Origin: Deltaproteobacteria bacterium
GTDB lineage: Bacteria > Desulfobacterota > DSM-4660 > Desulfatiglandales > Desulfatiglandaceae
Length of the DNA: 5,172 nt
NCBI GenBank assembly: GCA_013349725.1
Contig: DUZB01000351.1
Span: 1 to 5,172 of the forward strand
Reading direction: 5' to 3'
In this document: positions 1-5,172 of the stretch, one piece after another
Numbering within the stretch: the first letter of the stretch is position 1
Layout of the letters: each line of letters begins with the position of its first letter
Position numbers and translations under genes: made by a program
Notes under the pieces: generated by a model
Told to the model about the DNA's origin: nothing
The model's database searches: none
What the model saw: the letters and a program-made list of their open reading frames with translations, nothing else

Positions 1-1
1 C

Positions 2-976
2 GAGCCGTTGGACGAGAAAAAACTGGAAGAGGCAAAGGTGGTCGTTGTGGGTGGGGCCGGCCTCGGAGATATGGAAGGTTTCGGACTTGTTCGAGAGCTT
101 GCCGCAGCAGTCGGGGGTGAAGCAGGGGCGACGAGGCCGCCTGTACTTGAACACTGGGTGGAGGAAGAACGCCTGATAGGACAGACGGGAAAAACGGTGA
201 AGCCGGACCTGCTCTTTTCCATCGGAACATCGGGTGCTGTTCAGTATACTGCGGGTATTGTGGATGCGAAAACCATTGTGGCGGTGAATCGTGATCCTCA
301 CGCGTCCATATTCCAAGTGGCCGATCTGGGGATTGTAGCGGATGCCAAGACGTTTCTTCCCCTGCTCACGGCCCGGATCAAGCAAAGCGTTATGCGCGAA
401 CTGGCGGATGTTCTGTCTGAAGACAGGGGGGCAGTATCCGGAAAAGGCCGTTTCGGTGAAAAAATCAGAAGTTTGCGAGAGGGGCATAACTGGACTGTGG
501 AAGCCCTTGCAAAAGCCACGGGGCAAACCCCGGAGTTTGTGGAGCAGGTGGAATCCGACGAGATGTCTCCACCGGTAAGTTTTCTTGTCAGCCTCTCGGG
601 AGCGCTGGGTATTGATTCCGGAACATTTCTTCATAAAGAGGAAAAGGCTGCCATCAGAGATCAGCGCGCAAAGGCCTTCTACAAGCGTACCTCAAACTAT
701 TCTTATGAGACCCTTACCCCCGGAGCGGAAAACAGCCATCTGCGTGCGTTCATGGTCACCATCGAATCCCAGCACGCCCACAAGCCGGTGGAATACAAGC
801 ATGAAGGGGAAGAGTTTATTTTCGTCATGGAAGGGGATCTTGAATTTACCCTTGGCGGGAAAGTGCACGTTCTGAAAGAAGGGGAATCCATCCATTTCAA
901 CTCGGATATCCCCCATAAACTCAAGAGCCTGTCCAATGATCCCACGAGATGTCTTGTGATGCTCTATACGGTGTAG
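2..976 (+). CDS. ETF alpha FAD-binding domain fused to XRE helix-turn-helix and cupin domain (5' partial)
   Basis: This is the C-terminal part of a fusion protein. Residues are counted from the TTG at 8; that TTG is probably internal, because the frame is open to the left edge and the ETF domain should begin upstream. Residues about 1-125 match the ETF alpha C-terminal FAD domain: VVVVGGAGLG (11-20), ATR (41-43), GQTGKTV (58-64), GTSGAVQY (73-80) and VADLGIVAD (104-112). A linker leads to an XRE-type HTH at about 148-208 (FGEKIRSLRE, then ALAKATGQTPEFVEQVE). A cupin_2 domain follows at about 245-320, with H265/E269, G276 and the second motif G292...P302-H303...N310. HTH plus cupin is a common cytoplasmic regulator architecture that binds small ligands. 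The ETF part normally holds FAD and takes electrons from acyl-CoA or other dehydrogenases. I infer a DNA-binding regulator that senses flavin, redox or a metabolite; the target is unknown. The stop is TAG at 974-976. The domain calls are firm; the combined role is not. Confidence 0.88.
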   Translation, partial: EPLDEKKLEEAKVVVVGGAGLGDMEGFGLVRELAAAVGGEAGATRPPVLEHWVEEERLIGQTGKTVKPDLLFSIGTSGAVQYTAGIVDAKTIVAVNRDPHASIFQVADLGIVADAKTFLPLLTARIKQSVMRELADVLSEDRGAVSGKGRFGEKIRSLREGHNWTVEALAKATGQTPEFVEQVESDEMSPPVSFLVSLSGALGIDSGTFLHKEEKAAIRDQRAKAFYKRTSNYSYETLTPGAENSHLRAFMVTIESQHAHKPVEYKHEGEEFIFVMEGDLEFTLGGKVHVLKEGESIHFNSDIPHKLKSLSNDPTRCLVMLYTV

Positions 977-1005
977 GGAATGGCTTTGAGGATAGAAGTC
1001 AGTCG

Positions 1006-1028
1006 TCGGAAGTCGGAAGTCGGAAGTC
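1006..1028. repeat. Heptamer tandem repeat (TCGGAAG)x3
   Basis: Three exact TCGGAAG units run from 1006 to 1026, followed by TC. The partial array is flanked by GAAGTCAG on both sides (995-1002 and 1023-1030). It starts 30 bases after the stop of the ETF/XRE/cupin gene. Seven-base arrays of this kind are typical of intergenic low-complexity repeats, and the period matches the array at 4973-5010. A minus-strand reading frame through this region is an artefact of the repeat. Confidence 0.85.
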
Positions 1029-1087
1029 AGGCGCCTGAATTCCTGGTGCAACGAAAAAAAGACCGTGAGATCCGAGCAACCTGCCTG

Positions 1088-1131
1088 CCCGTTAAATTGA
1101 CGGAGTCACGAGCGCAGCGTATTTAACCGGG
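1088..1131. repeat. Imperfect inverted repeat in the mltG leader
   Basis: The left arm CCCGTTAAAT (1088-1097) pairs with the right arm ATTTAACCGGG (1121-1131), leaving one bulged C. The 23-base interior contains a small TGAC-GGA-GTCA hairpin (1098-1108). The arms frame the promoter candidate, so this could be an operator, or one copy of a dispersed palindromic element. The pairing is seen directly; the function is inferred. Confidence 0.55.
1097..1125 (+). promoter_or_regulatory. Candidate sigma70-type promoter for mltG
   Basis: A TTGACG -35 box (1097-1102, five of six consensus bases) lies exactly 17 bases before TATTTA (1120-1125), which matches the -10 consensus weakly (three of six). Transcription would start near 1132 and give a leader of about 35 bases before mltG. 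It is the best candidate I found in the gap and would serve the downstream four-gene run. Confidence 0.4.
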
Positions 1132-1154
1132 ACAGCAAAAAAAACAAAGGTAAC

Positions 1155-1160
1155 AGGAGG
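1155..1160 (+). promoter_or_regulatory. Strong Shine-Dalgarno site for mltG
   Basis: A perfect AGGAGG lies 4 bases before GTG (1165) and 7 bases before TTG (1168). Both are in the mltG frame. The spacing slightly favours TTG at 1168. The nearby ATG at 1163 is out of frame. Confidence 0.75.
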
Positions 1161-1164
1161 GTAT

Positions 1165-2175
1165 GTGTTGGCAGGCGGGGCGGTAAAGAAATTCATATTG
1201 CTGTTCGTTCCAATCCTTTTCCTGTTTATGCTGATTTCCGGCGCCTGGTTTGCGCATGTTCTTTTGACTCCGAAAAAGGAAATGGGAGAAGATCAGCTCT
1301 TTATTGTGCGAGAAGGTTCTACCCTGAAAGAGGTGGTGGCGAGTCTCGAAAGAGATGGCCTTGTAAACGCACGTTTCCCCATGATCATATGGGGGAAGCT
1401 GCATGGGTATGACAGAAAGGTAAAAGCAGGGGAGTACAGGCTGAATGCCAATATGTCTCCCATGGAGATTTTGGAGAGGATGAGAAACGGGAATATCCTG
1501 ACCTATTCCGTGACAATCCCTGAAGGTTTTACCGTGAAACAGATTGCCGATCTTCTGCAGGAGAAAGGCTTGTGCGATAAAGAAGCGTTCCTGTCTTCGA
1601 TTCATGATGCTCCTGTGGGGAAAGACGGCGACATTCCGGTAACGGATCTGGAGGGATACCTGTATCCCGACACATACAAACTTGCTCGAGGGATTTCACC
1701 CATTTCCATCGTCCATGTGATGGTAGAGCGCTTCAGTGAGAAGACAGCGCCTCTCAGGGAAAAAGTAAAAGGATCAGGCATGACAATGAACGAAATTGTC
1801 ACGCTGGCATCCATCGTTGAAAAGGAAACCGGAAGTGCGGAGGAACGCCCTGTTATCGCGGGCGTTTTCTTAAACCGCTTGAAAAAAGGCATGCGGCTTG
1901 AAAGCGACCCTACGGTCATATACGGAATAGAAAATTTTAACGGAAATCTCACAAGAGAGGATTTGAACCGGCCCGGGCCCTATAACACCTATACGGAAAG
2001 AGGCCTCCCGGCAGGCCCCATTGCCAATCCGGGGATTGAGTCCATTCGGGCGGTTCTTTATCCATCCGAAACCGATTTTCTCTTTTTCGTGTCTAAGAAT
2101 GACGGTACGCATCATTTCTCAAAAACTTTGAGAGAACACAACAGGGCAGTTCAAACTTATCAGAAACGATCCTGA
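1165..2175 (+). CDS. mltG: Endolytic murein transglycosylase MltG (YceG family)
   Basis: MltG is an inner-membrane lytic transglycosylase that cuts nascent glycan strands and is thought to end their elongation during peptidoglycan synthesis. The 336-residue length is normal for the family. An N-terminal membrane anchor spans about residues 9-32 after a short basic segment (VKK). A LysM-like segment covers about 45-110 (REGSTLKEVV, KAGEYRL). The catalytic YceG domain follows, with EGYLYPDTY (163-171) and LASIVEKETG (214-223), where E219 aligns with the catalytic glutamate of E. coli MltG (E218). Further family motifs are LESDPTVIYG (245-254), GPYNTY (271-276), GLPAGPIANPG (280-290) and HHFSKTLREHN (316-326). 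All key motifs are intact, so the enzyme should be active. The start is GTG at 1165 or TTG at 1168, both served by AGGAGG. The following regulator begins 41 bases downstream, which suggests cotranscription. Confidence 0.96.
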   Translation: MLAGGAVKKFILLFVPILFLFMLISGAWFAHVLLTPKKEMGEDQLFIVREGSTLKEVVASLERDGLVNARFPMIIWGKLHGYDRKVKAGEYRLNANMSPMEILERMRNGNILTYSVTIPEGFTVKQIADLLQEKGLCDKEAFLSSIHDAPVGKDGDIPVTDLEGYLYPDTYKLARGISPISIVHVMVERFSEKTAPLREKVKGSGMTMNEIVTLASIVEKETGSAEERPVIAGVFLNRLKKGMRLESDPTVIYGIENFNGNLTREDLNRPGPYNTYTERGLPAGPIANPGIESIRAVLYPSETDFLFFVSKNDGTHHFSKTLREHNRAVQTYQKRS

Positions 2176-2216
2176 AAAAGGTCGGGCTGAGGACATGTAA
2201 CGGGGGGCTTACGGAG

Positions 2217-3140
2217 ATGGAAAACAGGATTTTTTTTACAACAAAAGAAGTATCTCAATTTTTAAAGATAAACGAAAAAATGGTGTACACGCTCGTGGCG
2301 GAAAAAGGACTGCCTGCCACGAAGGCGACGGGGAAATGGCTCTTTCCGAAACATCTTGTGGAACAGTGGCTGGAAAACCGTACGGTAAACTATCCTAAGA
2401 TGAGCGATTCTCTTCCATCCCATCATGACCTTCTCATCATATGTGGAAGCAATGATATCCTTTTAGACAGGGCCATGTCCCTTTTTAACCAGATCTTTGA
2501 AGACCCTGTTGCCGTTTTCGGGAACTTAGGGAGCCTTGGGGGGATTCGGACGCTCAGGGAAGGAAAATGCCACATGGCTTCCAGTCATCTTCTGCAGGAT
2601 AACGGGCAGGAGTACAATTTTGGATTTGCGGAAAATGAAATGGGACAGATGCCGGGCATCATCAATTTCTGCAAAAGAGAGCAGGGCCTTCTTGTGGCGA
2701 AGGGAAACCCCGGAAAAATTCAGAATGCGGCCGATCTTGCAAAACGGGGGGTAAAGGTGGTCAACCGACCGCTTGGCACGGGAACCCGCCTGTTGTTTGA
2801 TGGCGAATTGCAGAAGGCGGGCCTGGAAGGCTCGCGGATCAAAGGGTATGACCGGGAGGTGTCCCGCCATCTCGATGTGGGGCTGGAGGTGCTCTCCGGT
2901 CGCGCCGATGCCGGTCCCGGGATCCGGGCCGTCGCGGGGCTTCTTGACCTGGATTTTTTGCACCTTCGCTGGGAGCGTTTCGATTTTCTCATACAGAAGG
3001 CCAGGTTTTTTGAGAAAAGTGTGCAACTGTTTTTGAATTTCCTTTCGGATAAGGCCTTCAGAGCCATGGCTCAGGATCTGGAGGGATACGATCTGGAACT
3101 CTGCGGCAAGATGGTTTTCCCCATGGAGCCTGCCATATGA
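2217..3140 (+). CDS. One-component regulator: excisionase-type HTH plus PBP-like (molybdate-binding-like) domain
   Basis: This 307-residue protein has no signal peptide and is therefore cytoplasmic. Residues about 4-52 are a MerR/excisionase-type HTH (FFTTKEVSQFLKINEKMVYT, then ATGKWLFPKHLVEQWL). Residues about 71-297 match the PBP-like domain of PF12727/COG1910, a cytoplasmic relative of periplasmic molybdate-binding proteins also found attached to MoeA-like proteins. Family motifs seen are GSLGGI (105-110), HLLQDNGQEYN (124-134), REQGLLVAKGNP (154-165), NRPLGTGTR (183-191), GYDREVSRH (210-218) and SGRADAGPGI (227-236). I infer a ligand-responsive regulator; the ligand could be molybdate, tungstate or another small anion, and this is not settled by sequence. 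Its stop overlaps the MFS start, so it probably controls that transporter. ATG at 2217 is the only sensible start: GGAG abuts it with no spacer, and a G6 run (2202-2207) 9 bases upstream may serve as a poor ribosome site. A T8 tract (2230-2237) lies in codons 5-7. Confidence 0.87.
   Translation: MENRIFFTTKEVSQFLKINEKMVYTLVAEKGLPATKATGKWLFPKHLVEQWLENRTVNYPKMSDSLPSHHDLLIICGSNDILLDRAMSLFNQIFEDPVAVFGNLGSLGGIRTLREGKCHMASSHLLQDNGQEYNFGFAENEMGQMPGIINFCKREQGLLVAKGNPGKIQNAADLAKRGVKVVNRPLGTGTRLLFDGELQKAGLEGSRIKGYDREVSRHLDVGLEVLSGRADAGPGIRAVAGLLDLDFLHLRWERFDFLIQKARFFEKSVQLFLNFLSDKAFRAMAQDLEGYDLELCGKMVFPMEPAI
3125..3128 (+). promoter_or_regulatory. Shine-Dalgarno site inside the regulator gene, for the MFS gene
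   Basis: GGAG lies 8 bases before the ATG at 3137, inside the last codons of the regulator. Together with the ATGA overlap (3137-3140) it supports coupled translation of regulator and transporter, and it decides the start of the transporter. Confidence 0.6.
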
Positions 3141-4477
3141 GTGAGGCATCGAGGGAAAACCGTTATCCGCCGGCCTTTCAGTCCTGGCTGGTCTGGGGAC
3201 TTGGCGCCGCTTTCTATTGTTCCGGCTTTTACCAGCGGGTTGCTCCTGCCGTGATTACGGACCACCTGATGGCTGATTTCAGCATGGGGGCCGCTGAACT
3301 GGGCAGCTTTTCCGCCTTCTATTTCTACAGTTATTTCCTGATGCAGGTGCCCACAGGGATTTTAGCGGATCGATGGGGTCCCAGGAAGTTGCTTGCCGCG
3401 GGGGCTTTTGTTGCCGCGTTGGGGACCTTTTTCTTTGCTTTGGGGCAATCCATTTTTATGGCAAATCTGGGCAGGCTGCTCATTGGCGGTTCCGTGGGGG
3501 TTGCTTTCGTGTCGCTGTTGAAGCTTTCAACGCACTGGTTCCCCCCCCAGCGGTTTGCCATGACCAGTGGGTTGGCTCTGTGTTTCGGGCTTGTGGGCGC
3601 CGTTACGGCCGGAGCGCCGCTGAGGTTTCTGGTTGAGCAATTCGGGTGGCGATCGGTCATGTTTGTTTCCGCTGTTCTTGCTTCGGCGCTTACCGTGGCC
3701 ATCTGGGTGTACGTCAGGGATGATCCCGGGGAAAAAGGGTATAAAAGCTTTGTTTCGAAATCGGGTTCGGATCATCGCTCCGCGTCCCAGATCTTTTCCG
3801 GTCTGCTCACTGTCCTTAGATACAAAAATACCTGGGTGATATCCCTGGCGCCCTCGGGAATTGCCGGCCCTCTGTTAGCTTTTTCGGGTTTGTGGGGTGT
3901 TTCCTACCTGATAGCCCGGTATGGCCTGACGCACGCTGAGAGCGCTGGGATTACGTCTCTTCTCCTGGTGACCTGGGGCCTGGGAGGGCCTGTGTTAGGG
4001 GGGCTGTCCGACAGGCTGCGCAGGAGAAAAGCGCTATACCTTGCAGGACTCATCGTGTCATCGGCAGGATGGATCAGCATCATCTACCTTCCGGAACTGT
4101 CCGTCTGGGCCTTTACGGTCATCCTGGCCATTGTGGGGTTCGCTTCGGGATCCATGATTATCGGCTTTGCCTTTGCAAAGGAGTCCGTGCCTCCATCTCT
4201 GGCAGGAACGGTTTCAGGGGTCTGCAATATGGGTGTGATGCTGGGCCCCATGATTCTGCAACCCCTGATTGGCTGGGCGCTGGATCGAAACTGGACCGGA
4301 TTGACGGAGAATGGAATCAGGGTGTATGAAAGGGGCGCCTATGACTGGGCATTCGCACTGATGGTTGTCTGGTCTGTTTTAGGCTCGGTGTTGATGCTCT
4401 TCAGTACCGATACGCAGTGCAGACAGATGGTTCAGGAAGCACCGGTCCAACCGGAGTCGAAGGAAAAAGCAGGATAG
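3137..4477 (+). CDS. MFS transporter, 12 transmembrane helices
   Basis: This is an intact 446-residue major facilitator superfamily permease, in the usual length range. Predicted helices lie at about 15-35, 53-76, 85-104, 107-130, 140-163, 170-192, 233-260, 267-290, 298-316, 321-345, 352-383 and 402-423, with a cytoplasmic loop at about 193-230. MFS motif A is clear after helix 2 (GILADRWGPRK, 74-84) and recurs in the second half (GGLSDRLRRRK, 288-298). YFYSYFLMQVPTG (62-74) resembles permeases of the sugar-phosphate or organic-anion type, but the substrate cannot be named. The start overlaps the regulator stop by four bases (ATGA), which indicates translational coupling and a likely sensor/transporter pair. 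The YdjM-family gene starts 27 bases downstream. A C8 run at 3541-3548 (codons F135-P136-P137-Q138) stays in frame here. The C-terminal tail (about 424-446) is polar and cytoplasmic. Confidence 0.92.
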   Translation: MSEASRENRYPPAFQSWLVWGLGAAFYCSGFYQRVAPAVITDHLMADFSMGAAELGSFSAFYFYSYFLMQVPTGILADRWGPRKLLAAGAFVAALGTFFFALGQSIFMANLGRLLIGGSVGVAFVSLLKLSTHWFPPQRFAMTSGLALCFGLVGAVTAGAPLRFLVEQFGWRSVMFVSAVLASALTVAIWVYVRDDPGEKGYKSFVSKSGSDHRSASQIFSGLLTVLRYKNTWVISLAPSGIAGPLLAFSGLWGVSYLIARYGLTHAESAGITSLLLVTWGLGGPVLGGLSDRLRRRKALYLAGLIVSSAGWISIIYLPELSVWAFTVILAIVGFASGSMIIGFAFAKESVPPSLAGTVSGVCNMGVMLGPMILQPLIGWALDRNWTGLTENGIRVYERGAYDWAFALMVVWSVLGSVLMLFSTDTQCRQMVQEAPVQPESKEKAG

Positions 4478-4490
4478 GTACAAAGAAGAT

Positions 4491-4495
4491 GAGGA
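4491..4495 (+). promoter_or_regulatory. Shine-Dalgarno site deciding the TTG start of the YdjM-family gene
   Basis: GAGGA ends 9 bases before the TTG at 4505. The ATGs at 4489 and 4495 are in another frame. In the gene's own frame a TGA at 4490 closes the region upstream, so TTG is the only workable start that keeps the conserved N-terminal histidine. Confidence 0.6.
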
Positions 4496-4504
4496 TGTTT
4501 AGAT

Positions 4505-4957
4505 TTGGCCTCCTATAAGGTCCATTCTGCGGGGGGAGTGGCCGCGGTAGCTGTTTTTCTGGGTTGCCTCCACCATTTCTTTTCGTTTCAACTGGACTGG
4601 GTGGATATCCTGGTTTTTCTGGTAACAGGCCTTCTCGGCGCCTTGTTCCCGGACGTGGATACCAACAGCCGAGGCCAGGACATCTTTTATTCCTTGTTTT
4701 TCATCCTGGATTTCAGCCTTATAGCGCTAAAAAAATTCGAGTATGCCGCGCTTCTGGGACTGCTGGTGATCCTGCCCGTTCTGGGCAAGCACCGGGGGTG
4801 GACGCATACCTGGTGGGCCATGCTGATTGTCCCCTTTCCGATCATCCTGCTGCCGGTGGCATTTTTCAAAGCCGACCCCGTGCCGTTGATCCCCTATTAT
4901 CTTTGCGCCGTTTCCGGATATTTTTCACACCTGATCCTGGATTGGAAATTCAAGTAG
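4505..4957 (+). CDS. YdjM-family membrane-bound metal-dependent hydrolase
   Basis: This small (150-residue) integral membrane protein belongs to the YdjM/LexA-regulated hydrolase family (PF04307). Family metal-ligand motifs are all present: KVH with H7 at the N-terminus, ALFPDVD with D50 and D52, HRGWTH with H96 and H101, and GYFSHLILD with H142 and D146. Hydrophobic segments lie at about 11-28, 33-48, 60-75, 80-94, 104-121 and 126-145. The physiological substrate of the family is poorly known; some members are under SOS control, but I see no clear LexA box here. The protein ends only four residues after D146, shorter than many members, which continue with a T-P-G-like segment. The stop is doubled in frame (TAG TGA, 4955-4960). 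It starts with TTG and follows the MFS gene by 27 bases, so it probably shares its transcript; a functional link is not evident. Confidence 0.85.
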   Translation: MASYKVHSAGGVAAVAVFLGCLHHFFSFQLDWVDILVFLVTGLLGALFPDVDTNSRGQDIFYSLFFILDFSLIALKKFEYAALLGLLVILPVLGKHRGWTHTWWAMLIVPFPIILLPVAFFKADPVPLIPYYLCAVSGYFSHLILDWKFK

Positions 4958-4972
4958 TGATAACCGTTCACG

Positions 4973-5010
<38 letters not shown>

Positions 5011-5023
5011 ATAAAAACAGACG

Positions 5024-5049
5024 CCCTTGCTAAACGGGCATGGCAAGGG
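5024..5049 (-). terminator. Hairpin, possible terminator for leftward transcription
   Basis: CCCTTGC (5024-5030) pairs perfectly with GCAAGGG (5043-5049) around a 12-base loop. Read on the minus strand, the stem is followed after six bases by TTTTT (complement of AAAAA at 5013-5017), as in a loose intrinsic terminator. On the plus strand only a short TTT follows. No leftward gene is visible inside the window, so it would serve a gene beyond the right edge. The gap before the T run and the long loop keep confidence low. Confidence 0.3.
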
Positions 5050-5100
5050 ATTTGTCGCCGCCGCACGTTCAAATTGGGTCATTCCGGCCCGCCTGCCTCG

Positions 5101-5120
5101 CCTGTTACATACGTAACGGG
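5101..5120. repeat. Short hairpin CCTGTTAC/GTAACGGG
   Basis: Eight paired positions (one T-G wobble) flank the four-base loop ATAC at 5109-5112. It has no T run, so it is not a typical terminator. It may be part of a palindromic intergenic element together with the GCCCGCC/GGCGGGC arms at 5088-5094 and 5144-5150. Confidence 0.45.
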
Positions 5121-5141
5121 TGTGGGCTCAGGGAGTCGGCA

Positions 5142-5166
5142 ATGGCGGGCAGGGCGTGACCGCCAT
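5142..5166. repeat. Inverted repeat ATGGCGG/CCGCCAT
   Basis: Seven perfectly paired bases (5142-5148 with 5160-5166) enclose an 11-base loop and are followed by CTTCTT at the window edge. This could be a terminator or one arm of a larger repeat that continues past the window; the cut prevents a decision. Confidence 0.35.
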
Positions 5167-5172
5167 CTTCTT

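Noticed and set aside
8..10. TTG at 8 as the true start of the first gene
   Set aside because: The frame continues open to the edge (GAG CCG before it), and the ETF alpha FAD domain in known proteins follows a larger N-terminal part, so the gene most likely starts outside the window.
392..976. A separate XRE-cupin gene starting at ATG 392, independent of the ETF domain
   Set aside because: There is no stop codon between the ETF and HTH parts, no convincing Shine-Dalgarno site before 392, and the linker reads through in frame. An internal start remains possible but is not supported.
692..1051. Minus-strand frame of 119 codons
   Set aside because: It overlaps the conserved cupin domain antisense, and its N-terminal part is a translation of the heptamer repeat (SDFRLPTTDF-like).
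2197..2212. GTAA...TTAC mini-hairpin in the gap before the regulator gene as a terminator or attenuator
   Set aside because: Only four base pairs and no T run; too weak to support a call.
2526..3149. Long minus-strand frame of 207 codons opposite the regulator
   Set aside because: It shows no recognisable domain, while the plus-strand frame has the full set of PBP-like family motifs; it is a codon-bias shadow.

Overview
The window holds five protein genes, all on the + strand, with no RNA genes, transposases, integrases or CRISPR arrays. The first gene is cut by the left edge. Its gene style, the fusion of an electron-transfer-flavoprotein (ETF) domain to a regulator, and the heptamer repeats between genes suggest an anaerobic Desulfobacterota-like (former delta-proteobacterial) bacterium. 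This placement is inferred from overall style, not from a marker gene.

Left part (2-976): the end of an unusual three-module protein. It has an ETF alpha-subunit C-terminal FAD domain, then an XRE-type helix-turn-helix, then a cupin sensor domain, all in one open frame. A 188-base gap (977-1164) follows. It contains a 7-base tandem repeat, then an imperfect inverted repeat that overlaps a plausible sigma70-like promoter, then a strong Shine-Dalgarno sequence.

Middle and right part (1165-4957): four genes packed like one operon. They are mltG (endolytic murein transglycosylase, cell-wall synthesis), a cytoplasmic one-component regulator with an excisionase-type HTH and a PBP-like ligand domain (the COG1910/PF12727 molybdate-binding-like family), a 12-helix MFS transporter whose start codon overlaps the regulator's stop (ATGA), and a small YdjM-family membrane metal-dependent hydrolase with a TTG start. 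The gaps are 41, -4 and 27 bases. The regulator and transporter look like a sensor/transporter pair. Cotranscription with mltG and the YdjM gene is inferred from spacing only.

Right end (4958-5172): no gene is visible. It holds a second heptamer tandem array (five GTTTCC[A/G] units) and several short hairpins, one of which could act as a terminator for leftward transcription.

The most unusual item is the ETF-FAD/XRE/cupin fusion, a candidate flavin- or redox-responsive transcription factor. Second is the regulator-MFS pair, because the ligand-domain family points to molybdate-like ligands while MFS proteins are not the usual molybdate carriers.
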